Positions 52,369 through 63,728 of a stretch of 64,000 bases of DNA are shown piece after piece. Source of the DNA: Bacteroidetes Order II. bacterium (GTDB taxonomy: Bacteria; Bacteroidota; Rhodothermia; Rhodothermales; UBA2364); NCBI GenBank assembly GCA_016788705.1, contig JAEUSQ010000039.1:62001-126000 (forward strand), read 5' to 3'. The notes beneath the pieces were generated by a model. It was not told the origin of the DNA. It saw nothing but the letters and a program-made list of their open reading frames with translations, and did no database searches. Position numbers and translations under genes: made by a program. Within the stretch, counting starts at the first letter, position 1, and every line of letters begins with the position of its first letter.

Positions 52369-53349
52369 CTATTTTCGGGACGGTATTGTTGCCTGAAATG
52401 CCAGATGGGCAGCACCGAGCAAGCCTGCTTCATTGCCTAATGTTTCTAAGATAATTTCAACCCCATCACGCAAGCCAGGCATTACAAAGCGTAACATTGT
52501 CTCCCGTGCAGGCCCCAAAATATAATCGCCCGCAGCAGATACGCCACCTCCTACAATAACCTTGCGGATATCGAGTAGGTTAATCGCTGAACCCAGCATG
52601 ACTCCTAATTTATGGCCCGCCCAAGCCAAAACTTCTTGTGCGCCAGCATCTCCTGCAAGGGCAGCCTCGTGTAGCATTTTAGGCGTTATGTTCATCAGAT
52701 CTTCGTCTGCCATCTCGTGAATTACCGAATCTTTCCGATTAAGGAGTTGGTAACGGGCATGTCGGGAAAGAAAGCGCTGCCCCAGATATGCCTCCGCAGC
52801 CCCCGCCACACCTGCACGGTCCAAAGGGCCTTCATAGTCCACCGAAATATGGCCAAGTTCACCCGCACCGCCAGTGGCACCACGAAATATCTCGTTTTGA
52901 TAAATAATGGCTCCGCCCACACCTGTACCCAATGTCACCATGATGAAGGAATCAAATGGACGGCCTGCGCCATAAAATGCAGAACCCAATCCGGCCGCAT
53001 TGGCGTCATTTTCCACCACTACGGGCAAGTCCATCTCCACTCCCCCACGAATGGCCTCGGCAAGGTTCAGGTTATCCCAACCAGGAAAATTTGGCGGGGC
53101 ACTTACGGTGGTTCGGTCCCAACTGACGGCGCCAGGTGCACCAATACCAACGGCTTCGATTTGTGACTCTTCCGGAACGGCGTCTAACAGCAACTGAATG
53201 CCTTTGCATATCTGTGCCACCACATATTGTGGACCTTCTTCGGCCCCTGTAGGAAGCGACGTTTGATAGATGATGCCTTCTCCAGCGGCCACCAAGCCAA
53301 ATTTGATGTTGGTTCCTCCCAGATCAACACCGACAACATAATGTTTCAT
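52369..53349 (-). CDS. ROK-family glucokinase lacking the Cys zinc motif
   Basis: This 326-aa sugar kinase probably phosphorylates glucose. The ATP motif is YVVGVDLGGTNIKFGLVAAG. The catalytic Asp is in VVENDANAAGLGSAFYGAG. The phosphate loop is VTLGTGVGGAIIYQNEIF, and the zinc-ligand His is in GELGHISVDYEG. The CxCGxxGCxE motif of most ROK proteins is replaced by GPLDRAGVAGAAEAYLG, so no Cys ligands remain. Fold and catalysis should still be possible. It would feed glucose from the glucan genes into glycolysis. tpiA and eno are close by. Confidence 0.88.
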   Translation of the reverse strand: MKHYVVGVDLGGTNIKFGLVAAGEGIIYQTSLPTGAEEGPQYVVAQICKGIQLLLDAVPEESQIEAVGIGAPGAVSWDRTTVSAPPNFPGWDNLNLAEAIRGGVEMDLPVVVENDANAAGLGSAFYGAGRPFDSFIMVTLGTGVGGAIIYQNEIFRGATGGAGELGHISVDYEGPLDRAGVAGAAEAYLGQRFLSRHARYQLLNRKDSVIHEMADEDLMNITPKMLHEAALAGDAGAQEVLAWAGHKLGVMLGSAINLLDIRKVIVGGGVSAAGDYILGPARETMLRFVMPGLRDGVEIILETLGNEAGLLGAAHLAFQATIPSRK

Positions 53350-53372
53350 GAAGGTAGCAATTTAGAATTGAC

Positions 53373-53684
53373 TTAGGGCTTATGTGTGGTATCACGGCGT
53401 ATTTGGTAAACAATCTCGCCCGGACGCCGCATCCCGAACCGTTTTCGGGCAGATTGTTCGATCACTTCGGATGAATCCACATGCAGAATCTGGCTCTCAA
53501 GGGCCTGAAGTTCCTGCTTTAGGGCTTTATTTTCCAAAAGTAAGGTTTCTTTTTCTGCTTCCCAATTCATCCGATTCGTAAAACTGTAGCTATCAAAAAA
53601 CACCACCCAGATCAAACCAAAAAGAAGGATCATACCGGCCAAAAGATACCGAGGTCTGAGCAGATTGGAGAAAAAGTGGTTCAT
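53373..53684 (-). CDS. FtsB/DivIC-family septum formation protein
   Basis: This 103-aa protein has one N-terminal membrane segment (YLLAGMILLFGLIWVVFFDS), then a coiled coil (WEAEKETLLLENKALKQELQ) and a conserved RKRFGMRRPGEIVYQIRRD end. This is the layout of FtsB/DivIC, which links FtsL and FtsQ in the divisome. It lies 23 nt upstream of the ROK gene and downstream of eno, the same eno-ftsB order seen in many bacteria. Confidence 0.88.
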   Translation of the reverse strand: MNHFFSNLLRPRYLLAGMILLFGLIWVVFFDSYSFTNRMNWEAEKETLLLENKALKQELQALESQILHVDSSEVIEQSARKRFGMRRPGEIVYQIRRDTTHKP

Positions 53685-53766
53685 TTGACGGAAGCAAAAG
53701 ATTGATGATGGTTAGGCATAAGATAACATCACAACGCCACACATCGCAACCCTGTCAAAAGATGGC

Positions 53767-53803
53767 GGGACGGAGTAAAAGGTTTAGGCGATTACTCCGC
53801 CCC
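53767..53803 (-). terminator. hairpin after eno
   Basis: On the minus strand GGGGCGGAGTA pairs with TACTCCGTCCC (one G-U pair, 15-nt loop), starting 12 nt after the eno stop. The T-run is short and displaced, so it may be a terminator or a processing hairpin. Confidence 0.5.
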
Positions 53804-53814
53804 AACCAATGGTT

Positions 53815-56603
<2,789 letters not shown>

Positions 56604-56639
56604 TTAGACACTTCCTCTAACGCAATCGTTAATAAAGAC

Positions 56640-57872
56640 TTAGCCATTAGAAGGCAAATAGGTGACAAACAATTGTGGCTTTAGGGCCGCCTGGGTTTCG
56701 GTAAACCAAAAAACGGGATTTATAGAACTGGCCCCCACTTCTGGAATAACGATCAAACGTTTTGCGGTGGACTTTCCGATGACCATCCGTTGCAATTCAT
56801 TGGTCAATCGTGGATCCGAGAACGAAAAATAACCGTCTTTAAACTTAGCACTCGCCAATTGGGCCAAGGTCTCGGTTTCGCTTACCCGATAAATGCCCAG
56901 TTGCCGGATGATTGGGCGGACGAACGCCCCACTTGCGTACAAACTGAGGGTATCTGCCGGAACCCGGATCAGGGCCGCGTTTAACGGAAGTTTTTGAAAC
57001 CTATTCAGGTCTAACGACAGTTTGATGGCATCGCCAGTATTGTCTTGCAATACGTTACGCCCAGCAACCTCTAAAGGCTTCCCAGTGCGTTTAAGAAAGG
57101 TATGCGACTTAGAACTGGTGGACGAAAAGCGGAGGGTATCCCCCCCAGCAACCACCCGTAAGTATGAATCGGCGGGCGTAAAGCCAAAAATGGCATTTCC
57201 TGAGGCCAACTGAAACTGAAAACCATTAAAGGCTTTGTCAAATGTATTATCCGAAACCGCCCCGCGAAGCAATTGGTCGTATGTTTGTCGCCAGGCAGCG
57301 GGAAGGGCAATCTCCCATGTCTTATCACTTGCTTTCAGGTCGCCACTTGTGGTTACCGCAGCACCAGCCACCAATAGCGAATCATATTTTGCATTTGTAG
57401 GACTCCATTCGGCATTCATGGCATTCACCGTAAAGCGTACTGGCGTCTCCACGTCGCCATAGATATAAGCATTTTTTAGGACAATGGTCACATCCGAGAC
57501 CGTCCCTTCTTTAAATTTTGTTGACCGATCGGTATTTTCCAAAAAATCTAAATACCCATAAGCCTCCATTTGCATACCAGAAAGGGGGCCAATTTCGTTT
57601 ACTTTTCCGGCAAGTGTGGGTAACGCCGCTCCGGTCACATCCCGATACAAGCGCGCTTCGGCAGTCATTTGTAGGCCAGCTTCCACCCGATTGGGTGCAT
57701 TGGCAATGTCATCAATGGTGGTTAGCCCAACATCACCTGGTGAGTCGCATCCACCAAGCCAGAAGAACAGCAACATTAAAAAAAACAGCACCCTACAAGG
57801 GGAGAAGAAGCGGTCGCACCGCCCATCTTGCAAAGAACATTTCAGCATATTCAGAGGATTTATCTTAAGCAT
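56640..57872 (-). CDS. DUF4270-like lipoprotein
   Basis: This 410-aa protein has a hydrophobic segment VLFFLMLLFFWLGGC with a lipobox, followed by DSPGDVGLTTIDDIANAPNR. The body is beta-rich and ends SINPVFWFTETQAALKPQLF and VTYLPSNG. The general layout and the position beside a short glycogen synthase fit the DUF4270 family of Bacteroidota lipoproteins, whose function is unknown. A start at 57848 is also possible. It is followed by the outer-membrane barrel gene, probably in one transcript. Confidence 0.6.
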   Translation of the reverse strand: MLKINPLNMLKCSLQDGRCDRFFSPCRVLFFLMLLFFWLGGCDSPGDVGLTTIDDIANAPNRVEAGLQMTAEARLYRDVTGAALPTLAGKVNEIGPLSGMQMEAYGYLDFLENTDRSTKFKEGTVSDVTIVLKNAYIYGDVETPVRFTVNAMNAEWSPTNAKYDSLLVAGAAVTTSGDLKASDKTWEIALPAAWRQTYDQLLRGAVSDNTFDKAFNGFQFQLASGNAIFGFTPADSYLRVVAGGDTLRFSSTSSKSHTFLKRTGKPLEVAGRNVLQDNTGDAIKLSLDLNRFQKLPLNAALIRVPADTLSLYASGAFVRPIIRQLGIYRVSETETLAQLASAKFKDGYFSFSDPRLTNELQRMVIGKSTAKRLIVIPEVGASSINPVFWFTETQAALKPQLFVTYLPSNG

Positions 57873-57985
57873 AAAAGACTGATTTCAAAGAGAAAGAAAA
57901 TGCAAGTACCAAGTAAATACCCAAAAAGTAGGCCATCAACCCAGTTCTATGCTCCCAAAAAACACCATTGCCAAGTCCTGCAACA

Positions 57986-58014
57986 GAAAACCCCATCCGA
58001 CCGAGTCGTTGGGG
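57986..58014 (-). terminator. terminator after glycogen synthase
   Basis: On the minus strand CCCCA-A-CGAC-TCG-GTCG-GA-TGGGG folds into a two-part hairpin followed by TTTTC, 28 nt after the stop at 58043. It would separate this gene from the DUF4270-like gene. Confidence 0.6.
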
Positions 58015-58042
58015 CTTCAGATGAAAACTACCTGAAATTTCG

Positions 58043-58810
58043 TCAGACAAGAGCACCCGTCCCGACTAATTGTTGATAAAGTGCTACCGCAACTTCCAAC
58101 AACTCATCTTTGGATGCCGCCAACTGCAAAGCCCCTTCCGGACGTTCTGCTTCGCTTTGTGTATAGAAAGCTAGGGCATCACTATATAAAGAAGCGACTT
58201 TATTCAGGTTCAAATCTGCCAGACGTTCATCACCCAATTGGTATTGCTTCACCTTAGCAGCCGAGAACTTCACATCCACCCCCATTTCATCCGGCGTATG
58301 TACAATTCGGGATTGTTCAAAGAGCGAGGAATCCGCGAGCTTGGTCCGCACCAAATAAGGAACCATAGCGCTCATCCAACCATTGGTATGGATAATGTCT
58401 GGCTTCCAGCCCAAGTTTTTGGTTGTTGCCAGTGCCGCATGTGCAAAATAGAGCGCTCGTTCTTCGTTATCCGTGAAAATTTTCCCCTCTTTATCCGCAA
58501 ATATCCCCTTGCGCTTGAAGTAGAAATTATTGTCCATAAAATACACCTGAAGCCGAATTCCAGGAATGGACGCAACCTTCACTGCAAAACTTTCGGAACG
58601 GTTTCCAATCTGTATGCTTGTACCCGAAAGACGGATCACCTCGTGTAAACGATTCTTTCGCTCACTTATTGTGCCATAGCGGGGCATCATGATTCGGATT
58701 TCATAGTTACCCAGATCGTTGAGGTATTCGGGCAACTGCCGGAGAAGTTCTGCATTAACGGTATGCTGAACAAAAGGCTTTACCTCGCCGGAGACAAAGA
58801 GTATCTTCAT
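58043..58810 (-). CDS. short glycogen/starch synthase (GT5 catalytic domain only)
   Basis: This 255-aa protein corresponds to the N-terminal Glyco_transf_5 domain: MKILFVSGEVKPFVQHTVNA, ELLRQLPEYLNDLGNYEIRI, DNNFYFKRKGIFADKEGKIF and LGWKPDIIHTNGWMSAMVPY. Full-length GlgA is ~480 aa and has a second Rossmann domain that binds ADP-glucose; it is absent here. Short forms of this kind are common in Bacteroidota, so this is probably not a truncation. The ADP-glucose loop KxGGL is replaced by KPFVQH. Enzymatic activity is therefore uncertain. Confidence 0.85.
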   Translation of the reverse strand: MKILFVSGEVKPFVQHTVNAELLRQLPEYLNDLGNYEIRIMMPRYGTISERKNRLHEVIRLSGTSIQIGNRSESFAVKVASIPGIRLQVYFMDNNFYFKRKGIFADKEGKIFTDNEERALYFAHAALATTKNLGWKPDIIHTNGWMSAMVPYLVRTKLADSSLFEQSRIVHTPDEMGVDVKFSAAKVKQYQLGDERLADLNLNKVASLYSDALAFYTQSEAERPEGALQLAASKDELLEVAVALYQQLVGTGALV

Positions 58811-59146
58811 GTAGGTCTAAATCCTTTTTGGATTGAACAAATATGACGCGCTGGGTGAAAAACACGTCCGAAAGTGGTCAACAAACGGCAAGCCGGGGTT
58901 GTGAGGTTTTTGGGCAGTACGTAATGGCGGAGTACTTGCGTGGCCAACATGCTGAATGGTAGGTTTTTTTATAAGATAAGAATATAAGAAAAATATGTAC
59001 TTTGTTCAAGTGAAGTACTTCCCCGTCATTTGTTTTGCACCTAAGAACGCAAATCAAAAAAAAGTTTTACACAATCCTCACGACCTTTTTGGTTTTCGGG
59101 CCGTAAGTCCATATACTTCTTAGAACTTTTCTGATCCCTGTTGCTT
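58811..59146. other. 336-bp intergenic region between divergent genes
   Basis: No gene or RNA is recognised here. It should contain the divergent promoters of the glycogen synthase (minus) and the DCC protein (plus). The stretch 58960-59000 is AT-rich. Confidence 0.6.
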
Positions 59147-59569
59147 ATGAAACGTCCTGCTATGTCATTACCAGATGCTCCGCTTATTCTTTTTGACGGC
59201 GTTTGTAATTTGTGCAACGCTTCCATTCAATTTATTATTGACCGAGACCGGAAAGGCTTGTTCCGGTTTGCCTCTTTGCAATCCGATCTTGGTTTCTCGC
59301 TCCGTAAATCTTTTGATCTTGCCTCCGAGGAAGTTGATTCGGTCATCCTGATTATGGAGGGGCGGGCCTTTACCCATTCCGACGCTGCGCTAACCATTGC
59401 CAAGTATTTGGATGGTGCTTGGCCAATGCTTTTTGGTCTTATCGTATTGCCACGTTTTATCCGGGATGGGATATATCGTTTTATCGCCCGGAATCGCTAT
59501 AAATGGTTTGGCAAGCGCGAACATTGCCGTATCCCTACTCCTGAACTACGGGCACGTTTTTTAGGATAA
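59147..59569 (+). CDS. thiol-disulfide oxidoreductase DCC family protein
   Basis: This 140-aa protein starts MKRPAMSLPDAPLILFDGVC and shows the DCC signature, DGVCNLCNASIQFIIDRDRK. It continues FRFASLQSDLG and HSDAALTIAKYLDGAW, ending with the RYKWFGKREHCRIPTPELRA segment. The paired cysteines (CxxC) suggest redox activity. The biological substrate is unknown for this family. I use the ATG at 59147 because the frame above it needs TTG. It converges on the permease gene. Confidence 0.9.
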   Translation: MKRPAMSLPDAPLILFDGVCNLCNASIQFIIDRDRKGLFRFASLQSDLGFSLRKSFDLASEEVDSVILIMEGRAFTHSDAALTIAKYLDGAWPMLFGLIVLPRFIRDGIYRFIARNRYKWFGKREHCRIPTPELRARFLG

Positions 59570-59596
59570 GTCCTTGATAATTATGCAGACAGTTTA

Positions 59597-60871
59597 TTAT
59601 CCATTAAACCGGATGGTTTGAATGGGATCTATTTTGGAGGCAAAACGTGCTGGAAAGTACGAAGCCACCACACATAAGAGCAATGCGAAAAGGGGGACTA
59701 TAACAAAATCTACACCACTCAGTTCAATGGGTGCAGTATCCATAAAATAGGACTCCACCGGAAGCGGGATGAGGTGAAAACGTAGTTGCAACATGGCCAG
59801 CCCCCAAGCCAATGCCATGCCTAGGCCCGAACCCACCATGCCAATCATCACACCCAGCGTTAAAAATAAGCGGCGAATATGCTTTCCCGAAGCTCCAAGG
59901 CTTTGCAACATCCCGATTTCATTGGTCTTTTCGAGAATCAACATCAACAGCATCGAAATCAGGTTGAACGCTGCCACCAAAACAATGACCCCAATCAGCA
60001 ATGGAATGATTTGCTCCTGAAGCCGAGTCCAAGCAAATAAGCCTTCTTGCGCTTCAAATACCGTTTGCACCTGAATGGGTAACTGGAAGCGGCTCGCCAA
60101 ACCCAATTCACGGTCAACTTTTTGGGCGATTGCATGGGCCATTTCCAAACTTTCTACCCTCACATCCACCCGTGATGCCTCAAATGGACGATATCCCAGC
60201 ATTTCACGGGCCTGGTGGATGTCCATAAAAGCAAATGCTTGCTCAAATTCCCGCATCCCCGAATCAAAAATGCCGGAAATTCTGAACGTTTTAATCGGAA
60301 TATTGAGGGCATCTTCGGTGGATAAGGAATCTGACTCTTCGGGTTTAGAGAAAACCGTTACCCGATCATGCAATTTCAATTTCATCATCTGTGCCAATCC
60401 GCGACCAATAACCAATCCCGGTAGCCCTTCTTCGTTTGGCTCAAATGCAAAACGGCCTTCCCGAATGGTTCCGGATAAGTCTGGCGGCGGTCTTTCTACG
60501 CCACGCACCAACAGACCTTCAATATTCGCATCACCAGGGGCTTTAAGCAAGATATAATCCGAGATAATCGGCTCCACAAATTTCACTTCCGGCATATTAT
60601 CCAAGCCAATTCGCAATATATCTAACCGAGAAATCGGTGTATTCCGCCAAGAAGTAATTTGTACATGTGACTCGAATGCCACAATTTTCCGCTCGATTTC
60701 TTTGCTGAAACCACGGACAATAGACAGGGTCAGTAATAAAGCAGCCACCCCAACGGCAACCCCACCCACCGATAAGTACGTAATAAATCTTAAGAAACGC
60801 CGACCTTTCGCTGGGTCTTCTGCGCTTCGTAGGTAGCGCATCGCCACAAATGGGATAAATCCTTTAAACAT
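59597..60871 (-). CDS. FtsX-like ABC transporter permease (LolC/LolE type)
   Basis: This 424-aa protein has four membrane segments with the LolC/E layout: one near the N-terminus (ITYLSVGGVAVGVAALLLTL), a ~200-residue periplasmic MacB_PCD-like domain (residues ~50-270), and three C-terminal helices (IIPLLIGVIVLVAAFNLISM, LGVMIGMVGSGLGMALAWGL, VDFVIVPLFALLLCVVASYF). The ending PARFASKIDPIQTIRFNG is typical. It would release lipoproteins from the inner membrane with a LolD ATPase, which is not in the window. Confidence 0.9.
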   Translation of the reverse strand: MFKGFIPFVAMRYLRSAEDPAKGRRFLRFITYLSVGGVAVGVAALLLTLSIVRGFSKEIERKIVAFESHVQITSWRNTPISRLDILRIGLDNMPEVKFVEPIISDYILLKAPGDANIEGLLVRGVERPPPDLSGTIREGRFAFEPNEEGLPGLVIGRGLAQMMKLKLHDRVTVFSKPEESDSLSTEDALNIPIKTFRISGIFDSGMREFEQAFAFMDIHQAREMLGYRPFEASRVDVRVESLEMAHAIAQKVDRELGLASRFQLPIQVQTVFEAQEGLFAWTRLQEQIIPLLIGVIVLVAAFNLISMLLMLILEKTNEIGMLQSLGASGKHIRRLFLTLGVMIGMVGSGLGMALAWGLAMLQLRFHLIPLPVESYFMDTAPIELSGVDFVIVPLFALLLCVVASYFPARFASKIDPIQTIRFNG

Positions 60872-60979
60872 GCAGAGGGGTGAAGTTTAAATAAAGTCGG
60901 GAAGAGTACCCATGTTATTCGTTTAAAAACTTAAATTAAGCTCGGAATGCCTAAACCCTTTACCTTTACATCAATTTTT

Positions 60980-62605
60980 ATGAACAACTCGCTTACCCAG
61001 ATTCCGCATCCCTCCAATGAGCCCGTTCGTGCTTATGCGCCAGGCTCTCCGGAACGTACCGCGCTCCTGAAAAAAGTACAGGAAATGAAGGCCACGGCAC
61101 ATGAAATTGGGCCAATTGTGGACGGAAAAATGATCTTAACAGGTCTCACTGAAACGATTCATCCGCCCCATGAACACGCCCATGCCTTGGGTATTTTACA
61201 CAACAGCACGCCCGAAGTGGTGGCACGAGCCATTTCCAATGCTATAGAAGCCCGTCATGACTGGATGCGCATGAACTGGCTGGATCGGGCAGCCATTTTC
61301 CTAAAAGCAGCCGACCTACTCGCCGGGCCGTGGCGCGACACCCTCAATGCAGCCACTATGCTCGGACAGAGCAAGAACGTATATCAAGCCGAAATTGACG
61401 CTGCCTGCGAACTCATTGATTTTTTAAGGTTTAATGCTTCGTATATGGAATTCATATACGCGCAACAACCCATTTCTTCGCCGGGTGTGTGGAACCGTCT
61501 GCAATATCGTGCCTTAGAAGGATTTGTTTTTGCCGTTGCCCCCTTTAATTTCACCGCTATTAGTGGCAACCTCACGGCCTCTCCTGCCATGATGGGCAAT
61601 ACCGTCCTTTGGAAGCCTTCAACTACAGCCGTGCTTTCTTCTTATTACATCTACAAATTGTTTGAGGAAGCAGGCGTTCCACCAGGTGTGATGAACTTTT
61701 TACCCGGTCATGGTCCCACCGTAGGCGATCCGGTTTTTGCTTCACCCCACTTATCCGGTTTACACTTCACAGGATCTACCGGGACGTTTCAATACATGTG
61801 GCGTACCATTGGCCAAAACATTGCCCACTATCGCAGTTACCCAAGGATTGTCGGAGAGACGGGGGGCAAGGATTTTGTAATGGCACACCCTTCAGCAGAT
61901 ACAAGAGCAGTTGCAACGGCCCTAACTCGTGGTGCATTCGAGTATCAGGGACAAAAATGCTCGGCGGCATCTCGTGCATACATTCCACAAAGCCTCTGGC
62001 CAGCAGTCAAGGAAGAATTACTCGCCCAACTCGAAGAAATCCAAATAGGCTCCATCGAGGATCCAAGCAACTTTGTGAATGCGGTCATTGACCATAAATC
62101 GTTCCAGAAAATTACTGCATATATCGAAGAGGCACGTAATACCCCCGGCGTTTCGATCATTGCAGGAGGGACTTATTCCGACCAAATAGGCTATTTTATT
62201 GCCCCAACGGTATTGCTCACCGATAATCCCAAGTACAAAACCATGTGTGAAGAAATCTTCGGACCAGTTCTCACCATATTTGTATATGAAGATGCTAAGT
62301 TTGAAGAAACCTTAACACTTCTGGATCAGACATCACCTTATGCCCTAACAGGCGCTATTTTTGCACAAGATCGCGCTGCGCTGACACATATGACCGATGT
62401 TCTGACCGATGCCGCTGGCAACTTCTACCTCAATGATAAACCAACAGGAGCAGTGGTGGGCCAGCAACCCTTTGGCGGTGCACGTGCTTCGGGCACCAAC
62501 GACAAAGCAGGATCGTACCTTAACCTCATCCGTTGGACGTCTCCAAGAACCATCAAAGAGACCTTTGCCCCGCCCCATAACTACCGATACCCATTTTTGG
62601 GCTAA
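60980..62605 (+). CDS. pruA: L-glutamate gamma-semialdehyde (P5C) dehydrogenase
   Basis: This 541-aa aldehyde dehydrogenase oxidises pyrroline-5-carboxylate to glutamate in proline catabolism. Motifs are GFVFAVAPFNFTAISGNLTA, LHFTGSTGTFQYMW, VGETGGKDFVMAHPSADT (general-base Glu ~292) and GAFEYQGQKCSAASRAYIP (catalytic Cys ~326), followed by EEIFGPVLTIFVYED and QQPFGGARASGTNDKAG. It is the monofunctional form, without the PutA proline dehydrogenase domain. The start at 60980 (MNNSLTQIPH) is preferred to 60947. Confidence 0.95.
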   Translation: MNNSLTQIPHPSNEPVRAYAPGSPERTALLKKVQEMKATAHEIGPIVDGKMILTGLTETIHPPHEHAHALGILHNSTPEVVARAISNAIEARHDWMRMNWLDRAAIFLKAADLLAGPWRDTLNAATMLGQSKNVYQAEIDAACELIDFLRFNASYMEFIYAQQPISSPGVWNRLQYRALEGFVFAVAPFNFTAISGNLTASPAMMGNTVLWKPSTTAVLSSYYIYKLFEEAGVPPGVMNFLPGHGPTVGDPVFASPHLSGLHFTGSTGTFQYMWRTIGQNIAHYRSYPRIVGETGGKDFVMAHPSADTRAVATALTRGAFEYQGQKCSAASRAYIPQSLWPAVKEELLAQLEEIQIGSIEDPSNFVNAVIDHKSFQKITAYIEEARNTPGVSIIAGGTYSDQIGYFIAPTVLLTDNPKYKTMCEEIFGPVLTIFVYEDAKFEETLTLLDQTSPYALTGAIFAQDRAALTHMTDVLTDAAGNFYLNDKPTGAVVGQQPFGGARASGTNDKAGSYLNLIRWTSPRTIKETFAPPHNYRYPFLG

Positions 62606-62611
62606 AATTTC

Positions 62612-62641
62612 GCCCCTGTGCTAAGTACAGGGGCTCTTTTT
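62612..62641 (+). terminator. intrinsic terminator after pruA
   Basis: A perfect 8-bp GC-rich stem GCCCCTGT/ACAGGGGC with a 7-nt loop is followed by TCTTTTTG. Confidence 0.85.
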
Positions 62642-62714
62642 GCAACAGCCTCTTTAAATTCACAACGGAAGCCCCTATCTTTCGCCATCTTACATCCCGC
62701 ATATCCGCAAAACC

Positions 62715-63632
62715 ATGATAGACCTTACCAAACAGGAAAACATTTTCATCTACCATGGCGGCCAGCAATACGGCCCCATGACGTATGCACAAGCCCGCCA
62801 GTTTATGTCTAAGCGCCCGCCAACACCATCAGATCTCTTCTGGGCGGATGGTATGAAAAACTGGGAACCCTTGCCAGACTCCTTGCTTTCGCAGTCGGCA
62901 CTCGAAAATTTAGGGGGCCGAAGTGGATTGCTTTTGGAAACCGTTGGCGCCACTGACATGGACCAAGCCTCTAACCCAAACCAGACCCGCGCCCTTGCAC
63001 AACCTCCCTTACAAACAACTGCCGAAACCCGCAAGCCAGAATCCCAAACGGAACAACCCACCCGCTTGCCCCATCAAAAAAAAGAAGAACCCACCTTAAA
63101 ACCAGTTCGGACAGGACTGGGTGGCTTTTTTATCCCTGTAGCCTTGGTCTCATTGGTTTTTCTGGGTATTGCGGTTTATGCATTCACAACTTTTCTTGGC
63201 GCATTTTTGGCAACCCTGTCTTCTACTGCCTTAAGTGAAGCCCCAGACACCCAAAATGTCCGCCTACTGGCACTATTTGCCTCGTTTGGTAGTTTTGCAG
63301 CGGTTTTCTGGACGATTATGCTTAACGTGTATCTTTTCCGAAAAAAACAAGTCTTTCCCTCTATGTTCAGGGCCACCATCGGTGTATTGGCGCTGTTTGG
63401 TAGCCTTGTTTTTGGTTTTATGGTTGCCGAGAAATTAGGTCTCTCCAATGTATTAAAAGGACAAGTACCAACGGTTAATCAATGGATGCCTTCTACCCTT
63501 ACCCTTTGGGGCCAAGTTTACGATTCCTCGTTGTTCATCTTAACGGCTTCCTTGGCTCTTTTGCTTATTTTAATGTATTTGGTTATTTATATAAGTCGTT
63601 CTAAACGGGTTAGACATACTTTTATTCGATGA
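62715..63632 (+). CDS. GYF_2-domain membrane protein
   Basis: This 305-aa protein has an N-terminal GYF_2 domain (residues ~8-60): IYHGGQQYGPMTYAQARQFM and DLFWADGMKNWEPLPDS. A polar Pro/Gln/Thr-rich linker follows (residues ~85-130). Four membrane segments follow (FFIPVALVSLVFLGIAVYAF, LLALFASFGSFAAVFWTIML, TIGVLALFGSLVFGFMVAEK, SLFILTASLALLLILMYLVI). The GYF_2 domain usually faces the cytoplasm and may bind proline-rich peptides. The function is unknown. Confidence 0.8.
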   Translation: MIDLTKQENIFIYHGGQQYGPMTYAQARQFMSKRPPTPSDLFWADGMKNWEPLPDSLLSQSALENLGGRSGLLLETVGATDMDQASNPNQTRALAQPPLQTTAETRKPESQTEQPTRLPHQKKEEPTLKPVRTGLGGFFIPVALVSLVFLGIAVYAFTTFLGAFLATLSSTALSEAPDTQNVRLLALFASFGSFAAVFWTIMLNVYLFRKKQVFPSMFRATIGVLALFGSLVFGFMVAEKLGLSNVLKGQVPTVNQWMPSTLTLWGQVYDSSLFILTASLALLLILMYLVIYISRSKRVRHTFIR

Positions 63633-63728
63633 AATAAAAGGCATCTTTTTAAGAACTTGAACATTATTTATGATTCAAAAAAGAATAATAATATAAGCTA
63701 TTAACACAAAATATTAAATCCAATTTTT

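Noticed and set aside
58043-58810. Truncated pseudogene of glgA
   Set aside because: Start, stop and reading frame are clean and short forms are common in Bacteroidota, so it is listed as a normal gene.
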